5,048 nt of DNA from Anaerolineales bacterium Chloro_02 (lineage in GTDB: Bacteria > Chloroflexota > Anaerolineae > Anaerolineales > Anaerolineaceae). Location of the stretch: the NCBI GenBank assembly GCA_001603765.1, contig LUZV01000218.1:1-5048 (forward strand). Direction: 5' to 3'. Numbering within the stretch: position 1 is the stretch's first letter; the number at the start of each line of letters is the position of its first letter. Shown piece by piece: positions 1 to 5,028 of this stretch. A program made the translations under genes and the position numbers. The notes below the pieces were generated by a model. The model was not told the DNA's origin and searched no databases. It was given only the letters and a program-made list of their open reading frames with translations.

Positions 1-204
1 GACGGTAATCAGACCGACAAGAATCAGAATTGAGGCAGCCGAAACCACCTTGCGCTGCGCAGCTTCGCGTTCCAAACCAAAAATCGCCGTACGCTTTTCC
101 CCCAGCGAGACCACAATCCGCCGCAGGTAAACAACCGCCACAATTCCGAGAATCAGATAAATCGGAACTTCAAAATCCGCCAAAAATTTGATGACGTATT
201 CCAT
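1..204 (-). CDS. Unnamed two-helix membrane protein, N-terminal part only (runs off left edge)
   Basis: This is an open frame of 68 codons from an ATG at 204-202 to the window edge, missing from any list limited to complete ORFs. The ATG is preceded by an AGGA-type ribosome binding site (TAGGATAC before ATG). The visible protein has a first hydrophobic segment at about residues 13-27, a basic and charged linker at about 28-52 (containing RR at 28-29, EKR at 36-38 and EREAAQRK at 45-52), and a second hydrophobic segment beginning at about 53 and still running at the edge. It starts 19 bases after the stop of the purine nucleoside phosphorylase gene on the same strand with no terminator between, so co-transcription is likely. 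I do not recognise a family and assign no function. The membrane location is inferred from hydrophobicity only, and the C-terminal part may hold domains that cannot be seen here. Confidence 0.75.
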   Translation of the reverse strand, partial: MEYVIKFLADFEVPIYLILGIVAVVYLRRIVVSLGEKRTAIFGLEREAAQRKVVSAASILILVGLITV

Positions 205-223
205 GTATCCTAACGTCTATTCA

Positions 224-1060
224 TTAAAGGCGGCGCAAAACACCCTTGAGCAGTTTCATCAGGTTCGGAGCGATCTGATCGCCCACTTGCAGCACCTCTT
301 CGTGCGTGGCTTTGTTCGTGCCGTCCGGATCGATCTTATTGGTGATCGTGGCAACGCCCAAAATCGCCATACCGCCGTGTTTGGCAACGATCGCCTCTGG
401 CACAGTAGACATACCAACCGCGTCCGCCCCAACCATTTTCAAGAAGCGGCAGTCCGCGGGGGTCTCGAACGAAGGTCCTGAAAGACCGACATACACACCT
501 TTTTTCAATTTGAGCCCCAGCTCGGCGCCAACTTCCTCAGCCAACTGGATCAGCTCAGGGTTATAAATGGCGCTCATATCAGGGAAGCGCGGACCAAATT
601 CGTCCAGGTTAGGTCCTCTGAGCGGGTTTTCGCCAGCCATCGGCAGCAGAGCCAGGTGATCCTTGATCAACATCAAATCGCCCGCGTAAAAATCATCTTT
701 CAGTCCGCCTGAAGCGTTGGTAAGGATCAGGGTTTTAATCCCAAGACGCTGCATCACACGGATAGGCAGTCCAATGCGCGAAATATCATGCCCCTCATAA
801 AAATGAGTGCGCCCCTGCAGCACCAGCACCTCTTTACCCTCCAACTGACCGATAATCAGCCGACCTTTATGCCCCGGGACAGTAGACACAGGCCAAAATG
901 GGATTTCCTGCGTGGGGATGATGGTTGGATTCTCCACCGAATCCGCCAGTTCGCCCAACCCCGAACCGAGAATCAGCGCGATTTGCGGCTGGGTATGAAT
1001 CCGCGCGCGAACAGCACTGCTCGCGGCGTCAATTTGTGGGATTGTTACAAAATCTGCCAT
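224..1060 (-). CDS. punA: Purine nucleoside phosphorylase, trimeric (family PNP/MTAP) type
   Basis: This 278-residue cytosolic enzyme cleaves purine (deoxy)nucleosides with phosphate to free base and (deoxy)ribose 1-phosphate, in purine salvage. Family hallmarks in order are GSGLG at 32-36 (phosphate loop, Ser33), PGHKGR at 62-67, RTHFYEG at 84-90 (Arg84, His86 and Tyr88, the same numbering as in human PNP), TNASGGL at 114-120, GENPLRGPN at 143-151, SGPSFET at 194-200 with the base-binding Glu199, GADAVGMSTVPE at 211-222, and ITNK at 239-242 with Asn241. The Glu plus Asn pair is what PNPs specific for 6-oxopurines (inosine, guanosine) carry; MTA phosphorylases have Asp there. I therefore infer inosine/guanosine specificity. 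Length is normal and no key residue is missing. The ATG start has an AGAGG site five bases upstream and agrees with family N-termini. It is the first gene of a unit that continues into the membrane protein gene at 204. Confidence 0.96.
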   Translation of the reverse strand: MADFVTIPQIDAASSAVRARIHTQPQIALILGSGLGELADSVENPTIIPTQEIPFWPVSTVPGHKGRLIIGQLEGKEVLVLQGRTHFYEGHDISRIGLPIRVMQRLGIKTLILTNASGGLKDDFYAGDLMLIKDHLALLPMAGENPLRGPNLDEFGPRFPDMSAIYNPELIQLAEEVGAELGLKLKKGVYVGLSGPSFETPADCRFLKMVGADAVGMSTVPEAIVAKHGGMAILGVATITNKIDPDGTNKATHEEVLQVGDQIAPNLMKLLKGVLRRL

Positions 1061-1101
1061 GTTTACCTCTGGACGCTGTAGTTGATGAATATCGTTGAGT
1101 C

Positions 1102-1110
1102 ATTATATCA
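1102..1110 (-). promoter_or_regulatory. Extended -10 promoter for the purine nucleoside phosphorylase gene
   Basis: On the minus strand this reads TGATATAAT, a perfect extended -10 element (TG-N-TATAAT). It would start transcription near 1095, giving a leader of about 35 bases before the ATG at 1060. There is no good -35 at the usual 16-18 base spacing: a CTGACC lies at 1128-1133, 20 bases away, and extended -10 promoters often lack one. The call rests on motif match and position only. Confidence 0.65.
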
Positions 1111-1211
1111 TTTGCCGCCGTGCCAGGGGTCAGCCAGCGCCTCCGAAGGTTGCGGGTCAAGCCTGAAGGCATCACAAGGTTTCTTAACTAGCGCTTTTCT
1201 GGCAAACTGAG

Positions 1212-1907
1212 CTATAGCGCGAAGAGCCCTCCCTGCGCTGGCTCAATTAGCGAGGGATTATCCTGGGCGGGGCTATTGACCGCCCTGCCCACTTCCCAAC
1301 CGCGCATCTCCCCGGGGTCGCAAGGTTTCAGCAACTCAAGGCGCTTTTTGGCGTCTGGCTCAAGCAGCCAATCCCACATCGCCTGCCCTCGCAAGATAAC
1401 GGGCATGCGCGGGTGAACTTCCGCGACCAGGCTGTTTGCGTCGGTAGTGATGATGGTGCAGGTGGTCAGCCCGGGCAATCCAGGCTGAGAGCTAACCCCC
1501 TTGGGCTCCCAGTCGTCCCACAGCCCGGCAAATGCAAACGCGCCGCCTTCGCGCAAGTTGAAATAGAAGGGGATGGAGATCTTTCCCTTTTGGCGCCACT
1601 CATAAAAACCGTCAGCCAGGATCAGGCAGCGTTTAGCGCGGAAGGATCCGCGAAACGCCGGCTTTTCGGCTACGGATTCTGCGCGCGCGTTGATCATGCG
1701 GCTGCCGATGGAGGGGTCTTGCGCCCAAAACGGCACCAACCCCCAGCGGAACCAGTGGACGGAGCGGCTCTCGGCGGAGGGTACACAGGCAACCTCCTGA
1801 GAAGGCGCGATATTGTAGCGCGGCTCCCAATCCGACGGCATCTGCCCCAGCGCGAGCTGAGTGCGCACGTCGTCTGAGTCGATCGTCATAGTAAATCTTC
1901 CGCACAT
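1212..1907 (-). CDS. yedK: SRAP-domain protein (YedK/HMCES family), abasic-site DNA-protein crosslinker
   Basis: This 231-residue protein belongs to the SOS-response-associated peptidase family. Members lose the initiator Met and use the exposed Cys2 to form a stable thiazolidine crosslink with abasic sites in single-stranded DNA, shielding them at stalled forks. Landmarks seen are MCGRF at 1-5 (Cys2), RYNIAPSQ at 30-37, WGLVPFWA at 55-62, NARAES at 73-78 (Asn73), GFYEW at 100-104 (Glu103) and HPRMPVIL at 165-172 (His165). All four residues that match the YedK active site (Cys, Asn, Glu, His) are present, so it should be functional. The start is fixed by the need for Cys at position 2, and a GGAGG ribosome site lies four bases upstream. 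It stands alone: 151 bases separate it from the next minus-strand gene, and L25 diverges upstream. Genes of this family are often next to DNA-repair or mobile genes, but not here. Confidence 0.95.
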   Translation of the reverse strand: MCGRFTMTIDSDDVRTQLALGQMPSDWEPRYNIAPSQEVACVPSAESRSVHWFRWGLVPFWAQDPSIGSRMINARAESVAEKPAFRGSFRAKRCLILADGFYEWRQKGKISIPFYFNLREGGAFAFAGLWDDWEPKGVSSQPGLPGLTTCTIITTDANSLVAEVHPRMPVILRGQAMWDWLLEPDAKKRLELLKPCDPGEMRGWEVGRAVNSPAQDNPSLIEPAQGGLFAL

Positions 1908-1942
1908 GTTCCCTCCAAATTCCTGAGCCAGTCCTTGCCGTA

Positions 1943-1948
1943 ATTATA
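1943..1948 (-). promoter_or_regulatory. Likely -10 element of the SRAP gene promoter
   Basis: The minus strand reads TATAAT exactly, 36 bases upstream of the ATG, which predicts a leader of roughly 28 bases. The -35 position (about 1965-1972) has no good hexamer; it is occupied instead by a palindrome, described separately. A promoter that needs an activator, or one controlled by a repressor over the -35 region, would look like this, but that is inference. Confidence 0.5.
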
Positions 1949-1957
1949 CCGTTAGCC

Positions 1958-1978
1958 CTCTTGAAGCTTGCGCAAGAG
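1958..1978. repeat. Palindrome over the -35 region of the SRAP gene promoter
   Basis: CTTGCGCAAG at 1967-1976 is a perfect 10-base palindrome. It overlaps a wider inverted repeat with six-base arms, CTCTTG at 1958-1963 and CAAGAG at 1973-1978. It sits exactly where the -35 of the SRAP gene should be, with the -10 at 1943-1948. This is a typical operator position, but I cannot match it to a known regulator; it does not resemble the E. coli or the B. subtilis LexA box. Confidence 0.35.
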
Positions 1979-2076
1979 TGCGATTAAGGTGGTTGGATAT
2001 AGCCAGCGCTTGTTAAAAGTCCTCTTTTGCCACCCCGCTCCACTTTCTGACTAATAACACATCTGATTGATTGCCC

Positions 2077-2105
2077 TTGACGGCAGGCAGAGGACTTGTT
2101 AAACT
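2077..2105 (+). promoter_or_regulatory. Sigma-70/A-type promoter of the L25 gene
   Basis: The -35 is TTGACG at 2077-2082 (five of six consensus bases). A 17-base spacer follows, then a -10 of TAAACT at 2100-2105 (four of six), extended by a TG at 2097-2098. The combination of a near-consensus -35, ideal spacing and extended -10 predicts strong expression, as expected for a ribosomal gene. Transcription should start near 2112, leaving a leader of about 70 bases. Confidence 0.65.
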
Positions 2106-2111
2106 TTACAG

Positions 2112-2181
2112 TCGCCGGTTTACCCGGTAAATTTATGGGCGAGGGTAACCTGAAAGATGGTGAGAGGCGCCCGGAGGAAAA
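2112..2181 (+). promoter_or_regulatory. rplY: Structured 5' leader of the L25 gene with ribosome binding site
   Basis: The leader holds a small inverted repeat, TTTAC at 2119-2123 and GTAAA at 2127-2131. It also holds a possible long-range stem between GGGCG at 2137-2141 and CGCCC at 2168-2172. The second arm touches the strong ribosome binding site GGAGG at 2173-2177, four bases before the ATG at 2182. If formed, the stem could affect access to the site. Feedback control by the protein product is known for several ribosomal operons but is not shown here. Confidence 0.3.
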
Positions 2182-2835
2182 ATGTCTAAACAAGAAGAAA
2201 CCATCATCAAAGCTGAAAAACGCACAGTTAAGGGAAAACAAGTTTCTCAGCTGCGCCGCGCTGGCATTCTGCCCGGCGTGATCTACGGACATCATGTTGG
2301 AACTCAGGCGATCCAGATGGACCGCCACACTGTTTCACTGCAGATGGCCAACATCACCCCCACCACCCTTGTAACGGTTGACGTTGCCGGGGATAAAATC
2401 AAAGCCTTTGTGCGCGATCGTCAGCGCGATGTGCTCCACGGCGTCCTGACCCACCTGGATTTTCTGGCAGTCTCCATGACCGAGAAAATGCGTGCGGCGG
2501 TCGAGCTTGAGCTCACAGGCACCGCGCCAGTTTTGGACAACCCGATTTACCTGCTCAATCACAGCCTGAACGTGATCGAGATCGAGTGCTTCCCTCAGGA
2601 TATGCCCGAGCGAATTTTGGTGGATGTCAGCGGGATTAAAACCGCGGATGATACCATCACTATTGCTGACCTTCAACTTGGCGATAAAGTCGCGATTCTG
2701 ACCGACCACGCCGAAGTGATCGTGTCTGTGGGTCACATTGCCGCCGAGGAAGTCGAGGCTTCAGCTGTGGAAGCTAGCTCGACCGAACCGGAAGTGATGG
2801 AAAAAGGCAAGAAGACCGAAGAAGCTGCCGATTAA
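2182..2835 (+). CDS. rplY: 50S ribosomal protein L25 / general stress protein Ctc (TL5 type)
   Basis: This 217-residue protein is of the long, two-domain bacterial L25 type (Ctc in Bacillus, TL5 in Thermus), which binds 5S rRNA in the large subunit. The N-terminal L25 beta-barrel domain covers about residues 5-97 and includes the family signature KGKQVSQLRRAGILPGVIYG at 17-36 and the HGVLTHLDFLAV stretch at 86-97. The C-terminal TL5 domain covers about 100-186, with VELELTGTAP at 107-116, ECFPQDMPERILVDVSG at 135-151 and a DTITIADL stretch at 157-164. The tail (187-217) is rich in Glu, Ala and Lys and probably disordered, as is common in the family. The ATG is chosen for its GGAGG site and fit to family N-termini. 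It is monocistronic: own promoter upstream, terminator 21 bases after the stop, neighbours on the other strand on both sides. Short enterobacterial L25 has only the first domain. Confidence 0.94.
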   Translation: MSKQEETIIKAEKRTVKGKQVSQLRRAGILPGVIYGHHVGTQAIQMDRHTVSLQMANITPTTLVTVDVAGDKIKAFVRDRQRDVLHGVLTHLDFLAVSMTEKMRAAVELELTGTAPVLDNPIYLLNHSLNVIEIECFPQDMPERILVDVSGIKTADDTITIADLQLGDKVAILTDHAEVIVSVGHIAAEEVEASAVEASSTEPEVMEKGKKTEEAAD

Positions 2836-2856
2836 CGACTGGATTTTCAAAACACA

Positions 2857-2885
2857 AAGACGACCGCTTGCAGGCGGTCGTTTTT
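2857..2885 (+). terminator. Intrinsic terminator of the L25 gene, possibly bidirectional
   Basis: A perfect eight-base GC-rich stem, ACGACCGC at 2860-2867 with GCGGTCGT at 2874-2881, closes a six-base loop and runs into TTTTT at 2881-2885, 24 bases after the L25 stop. On the minus strand the same stem is followed by CTTTGTGTTTT, so it could also end transcripts arriving from the convergent NUDIX gene, which stops about 100 bases away. Confidence 0.9.
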
Positions 2886-2892
2886 GTTATCA

Positions 2893-2921
2893 TCAACAGA
2901 AAACCGGATTTTGGGTGTTGA
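2893..2921. repeat. Imperfect inverted repeat in the convergent junction
   Basis: TCAACA at 2893-2898 pairs with TGTTGA at 2916-2921, and inside it AAAA at 2900-2903 pairs with TTTT at 2909-2912, with small internal mismatches. It lies between the L25 terminator and the end of the NUDIX gene. No U-tract follows on the minus strand, so I do not call it a terminator. It may fold in the 3' end of the operon transcript. Confidence 0.3.
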
Positions 2922-2983
2922 GCCTGCTTCCATCGGAGCCTCAGGATAGCCGGATGAGTCGTGTCGAAACCGAGGAAACCAGG

Positions 2984-3586
2984 TCAGACTTTAAGCAGAC
3001 GCAAAAACTCTTGTGTGATCTGAGCAGTCGCTCCCCAGATGACCTCACCATCAAACTCACGGTAATACGGGATCTGATAAGTTTGCCCATTAAACTGCCG
3101 CGGTCTGTTTTCTGAATTACAGGGGTCAGCCAGCCAGTCCAGCGGGACGGTGAACGCGCGGGCGACTTCATGCGGATTGATCTTCAGCTTGAGAGGCGTG
3201 TCAATCACTCCCACCACTGGCGTGACCTGAAACCAGGAGATCATATCCAACCGCGCCATTTTCCCGATCACCGCGACTGAAGTCGGCTCAATCCCCACCT
3301 CTTCCGACGCTTCGCGCAGAGCCGTGTTTTCCAGAGAGCCGTCCTGCTCCTCCCATGCCCCTCCAGGGAAAGAAACCTGACCGCTGTGGTCTTCCAAATC
3401 CAGCGCGCGGCGTGTGTATAGCAAGTGCCACTGCCCGTTTTCGCGGATTAAAGGGACGAGCACAGCCGCGGGGTAGAGCTTTTGAGGGTCGAGGTGAATC
3501 CAGCCAGCATCCTGGAGGTCAGATTGATCCGCGTGTGCCTGAAGTCGGCGGGGCAGATCCTCTGGCAGGGTCAGAAATTGGTTCAA
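2984..3586 (-). CDS. NUDIX hydrolase, CoA pyrophosphatase-like
   Basis: This 200-residue cytosolic protein is of the NUDIX superfamily; it most resembles the CoA diphosphatase group (NudL/PCD1/NUDT7), which splits CoA to 4'-phosphopantetheine and 3',5'-ADP. The group signature is visible: LLYTRRALDLEDHSGQVSFP at 55-74, with GG next at 75-76, then the NUDIX box core REASEEVGI at 91-99 carrying the metal-binding Glu92, Glu95 and Glu96. The first acid of the classical box is not at its usual place: residue 83 is Gly and Asp82 lies next to it, much as in E. coli NudL. Activity on CoA itself is inferred; other (d)NTP-sugar or NDP-X substrates are possible. The start is TTG at 3586-3584, supported by GGAGGAGG just upstream; a stop lies a few codons further up and the next Met is residue 110. 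It overlaps the trmI stop (TTGA) and is the last gene of the operon. Confidence 0.88.
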   Translation of the reverse strand: MNQFLTLPEDLPRRLQAHADQSDLQDAGWIHLDPQKLYPAAVLVPLIRENGQWHLLYTRRALDLEDHSGQVSFPGGAWEEQDGSLENTALREASEEVGIEPTSVAVIGKMARLDMISWFQVTPVVGVIDTPLKLKINPHEVARAFTVPLDWLADPCNSENRPRQFNGQTYQIPYYREFDGEVIWGATAQITQEFLRLLKV

Positions 3587-4440
3587 GCCTCCTCCATGGA
3601 CGGCTCATCCCCGAAAGACTCAATTGAGGCTTGCGGCTCGGCGCTTAGCCGGTCAACAGCCCTGCCAAAAAGCAGAAAGCCAGTATGGGCAATCATGCGG
3701 TCCACCGGGCGGAGGTGTTGCCAATCTGTCTTGTAGTATCTCACCAGCACTTCCATCACCTCAACAAAAGCAAAATTGTGCTGATTGAGAGCCTGCAGGC
3801 AGAGCTGAACCTGATTTACCGTGGGCACCAGCATGCCTAAATAGCCGCCTGGCTTCAAACTGCGGCGGGATTGAGGCAGATAGTCATAAGGGTTTGGCAG
3901 GTCCAGGAAGAGCGCGTCAACATTTTCCTCTGAAAATCCGTCCGCGGCGTCTCCGACTTTGAATGTTACCCTGTCAATTAAACCCACTCTTTCGAGGTTT
4001 TTTATTGCCAGCGTTTGGATTTCGGATTTGCGTTCGTAGGAGTAAACGTGCCCACTTTCCCCAACCATGTAGGCGAACGCCGTTGTCAGCCCGCCAGATC
4101 CACTGCCGCATTCCAGCACGCGCATTCCCGGGCCAATCCCCATTATGATGAGAATTTGACCGATTTCTTTGGGATATAAGATCTGTGTGGTGCGTTTGAT
4201 GCCTTTGATCAGGTCCGCGATGCCCGGCTGCAAAAGATAGAATGGATTCCCCTGGTGCGATTCGAGCCGGCTGCCCCATTTCTGCCCGATGATATCGTCG
4301 TGTCGAATGACACCGCGGTGGGTCTGAAGCACACCGCCAGCCTGCAGGCGCAGCAGATGGCTCTTATGCCCTGCGCCCTGAAGCTGAACAAGATCCCCTT
4401 CGCGAGCAATGATGCCCGATTCAATTTGTGAAGTAATCAT
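3583..4440 (-). CDS. trmI: tRNA (adenine-N1)-methyltransferase TrmI (m1A58)
   Basis: This 285-residue SAM-dependent enzyme methylates N1 of adenine 58 in the T-loop of tRNA, stabilising the tertiary fold; bacterial and archaeal members are homotetramers. The N-terminal small domain (about 1-75) carries the family stretch HRGVIRHDDIIGQKWGS at 41-57. It is followed by RTTQILYPKEIG at 83-94 and the Rossmann fold: motif I ECGSGSG at 110-116, YE at 135-136 (ribose-binding acid Glu136), GDAAD at 163-167, and LDLPNPY at 179-185 with the catalytic-position Asp180. LRPVDRMIAHTGFLLFGR at 243-260 is the conserved C-terminal signature. A tail of about 25 residues (261-285, acidic and Ser-rich) makes it somewhat longer than Thermus TrmI (about 255). 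The ATG overlaps the upstream stop as ATGA, with an AGGA immediately before it, so coupling to the membrane protein gene is likely. It is common in Actinobacteria, Thermus, Chloroflexi and archaea and absent from E. coli. Confidence 0.95.
   Translation of the reverse strand: MITSQIESGIIAREGDLVQLQGAGHKSHLLRLQAGGVLQTHRGVIRHDDIIGQKWGSRLESHQGNPFYLLQPGIADLIKGIKRTTQILYPKEIGQILIIMGIGPGMRVLECGSGSGGLTTAFAYMVGESGHVYSYERKSEIQTLAIKNLERVGLIDRVTFKVGDAADGFSEENVDALFLDLPNPYDYLPQSRRSLKPGGYLGMLVPTVNQVQLCLQALNQHNFAFVEVMEVLVRYYKTDWQHLRPVDRMIAHTGFLLFGRAVDRLSAEPQASIESFGDEPSMEEA
3584..3595 (-). promoter_or_regulatory. Ribosome binding site and TTG start of the NUDIX gene inside the trmI end
   Basis: The minus strand reads GGAGGAGGC then TTG. 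The GGAGG at 3591-3595 is four bases from the start, and a second overlapping GGAGG lies at 3588-3592. The TTG shares two bases with the trmI stop TGA at 3585-3583. The purine-rich site also encodes the last Glu-Glu-Ala of TrmI. This arrangement decides the start and suggests reinitiation by ribosomes finishing trmI. Confidence 0.75.
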
Positions 4441-4721
4441 TCCTGTTTACTCTGCCCAGGGAAGGAATCGATGCGGCTGAACCAATGCCCGATAAACAGG
4501 AAAATGATGCTTCCGATAACCCCGCCGCCAAGGTAAAGCGACCCAACAGTCATAAAGGATAGACCCGCGCTTTTGGCAATAAAATGACCGAGAAAAAAGC
4601 CCACCCAGCTGAGAATGATATAGATCACGAGCTTCCAAAACCCGCCGTCTTTCCAAAGATGAAAGACAGCTCCGAGCAGGGTTGCCATGACCAAACCAAA
4701 AATATAGGTTGACACGTTCAT
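4437..4721 (-). CDS. Small three-helix membrane protein of unknown function
   Basis: This 94-residue protein is almost entirely hydrophobic, with predicted membrane segments at about residues 5-22, 29-48 and 54-79, joined by short loops with Lys24, Asp25, Lys30 and Lys50. Small-residue patches (SLYLGGGVIGS at 61-71; Gly41, Gly45) suggest tight helix packing. A polar 14-residue tail ends in QSKQE. I see no catalytic or metal-binding motif and no signal peptide apart from the first helix. The ATG at 4721-4719 has a good AAGGA site at 4728-4732, about six bases upstream. It is the first gene of the operon, and its stop TGA overlaps the trmI ATG, so it is translated in fixed relation to trmI. It is real by codon structure, ribosome site and coupling, but its role is unknown. 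A GlsB/YeaQ-type three-helix protein is a superficial alternative; its glycine pattern does not fit well. Confidence 0.8.
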   Translation of the reverse strand: MNVSTYIFGLVMATLLGAVFHLWKDGGFWKLVIYIILSWVGFFLGHFIAKSAGLSFMTVGSLYLGGGVIGSIIFLFIGHWFSRIDSFPGQSKQE

Positions 4722-4751
4722 AAATAATCCTTATCGGTTTCTGATTGGTCT

Positions 4752-4760
4752 TGTATACCA
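4752..4760 (-). promoter_or_regulatory. Candidate extended -10 promoter of the membrane protein-trmI-NUDIX operon
   Basis: The minus strand reads TGGTATACA, a TG-extended element with a TATACA hexamer (four of six consensus bases). Seventeen bases upstream is CTGGTT at 4775-4780, a weak -35. Transcription would start near 4745, about 24 bases before the first ATG. It is the best candidate in the gap but not a strong one. Confidence 0.35.
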
Positions 4761-4789
4761 GTTTTGGGAACTCCAACCAGGCAAAGCGC

Positions 4790-4903
4790 TTAGTTAGGTG
4801 TCTCCAAATTCAGGGTCAATGATAACACTAAACCGCTCAATTCGGCCCAGCCTGGCACCTGGGGCAATACCACCGAAACCTTCCTGATCTGGGTCATATC
4901 ATC
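4790..4903 (-). other. Gene-free stretch with two short open frames, possible coding remnant
   Basis: The segment between the operon promoter and the repeat cluster has two overlapping minus-strand open frames. One runs from ATG at 4897-4895 to TAA at 4792-4790 (35 residues, hydrophobic middle, ending LETPN). The other has no start: it opens after a stop at about 4903 and ends at TAA 4796-4794, with a Gly-rich sequence including GFGGIAPGARLGRIERF. Neither has a recognisable ribosome site or family. They may be chance, or the tail of a decayed gene or a transcribed repeat. Confidence 0.2.
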
Positions 4904-4951
4904 TTGACCCCCTCCTCGGAGGGGGAATTAAAGGGGGTGGGTCATGTCATC
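4891..4951. repeat. Composite repeat: palindrome flanked by 13-base direct repeats
   Basis: The core CCCCCTCCTCGGAGGGGG at 4908-4925 is a perfect eight-base-arm hairpin with a two-base loop. A second arm, AGGGGGT at 4932-4938, can pair with ACCCCCT at 4907-4913 as an alternative fold. The core is flanked by GGGTCATATCATC at 4891-4903 and GGGTCATGTCATC at 4939-4951, which match at 12 of 13 positions. GGGTCA at 4891-4896 and TGACCC at 4905-4910 also form an inverted pair. It looks like an intergenic REP-like or MITE-like element; no transposase is nearby. Confidence 0.7.
4905..4924 (+). repeat. 20-base direct repeat, copy 1
   Basis: TGACCCCCTCCTCGGAGGGG occurs here and is identical at 5029-5048, 124 bases further on. 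Two identical 20-mers this close are not expected by chance. The sequence contains both CCTCC and GGAGG and is self-complementary in its core. Confidence 0.85.
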
Positions 4952-5028
4952 CAGAGCAATTCAGAGAATCCGGCGTAATAATGGCTCCGACGGACCAGAA
5001 TTTTTTATCCAAAGAATGCAAATCTCCC

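Noticed and set aside
1124..1138. 15-base match CAGGGGTCAGCCAGC, also at 3120-3134
   Set aside because: One copy is intergenic and the other lies inside the NUDIX coding sequence in a normal reading context; no flanking similarity, and a single 15-mer match in 5 kb is only mildly unusual.
1140..1211. Terminator after the SRAP gene
   Set aside because: Only three- to four-base stems (for example GCCT/AGGC at 1161-1170) with no T-run on the minus strand, so read-through toward the phosphorylase gene cannot be excluded.
1413..1877. 154-residue plus-strand open frame
   Set aside because: It lies wholly antisense to the well-supported SRAP gene, has no family motif, and is a typical GC-driven shadow frame.
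2096..2281. 61-residue plus-strand frame overlapping the L25 start, possible leader peptide
   Set aside because: Its putative start lies around the L25 -10 element, upstream of the predicted transcript start, and it runs deep into L25 in another frame.
1984..2328. 114-residue minus-strand open frame across the L25 start
   Set aside because: It crosses the L25 promoter, leader and first 49 codons on the opposite strand; no motif, no support.
2948..2978. Hammerhead-ribozyme-like string (CGGATGAG ... CGAAAC)
   Set aside because: The GATGA and GAAA cores are present at plausible spacing, but the invariant U of CUGAUGA is G, stem II does not pair, and there is no cleavable GUH next to a matching stem III.
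4447..4776. 109-residue minus-strand frame overlapping the membrane protein gene
   Set aside because: It is out of frame with the gene that has a ribosome site, hydrophobic helices and ATGA coupling to trmI, and its own product has no recognisable features.
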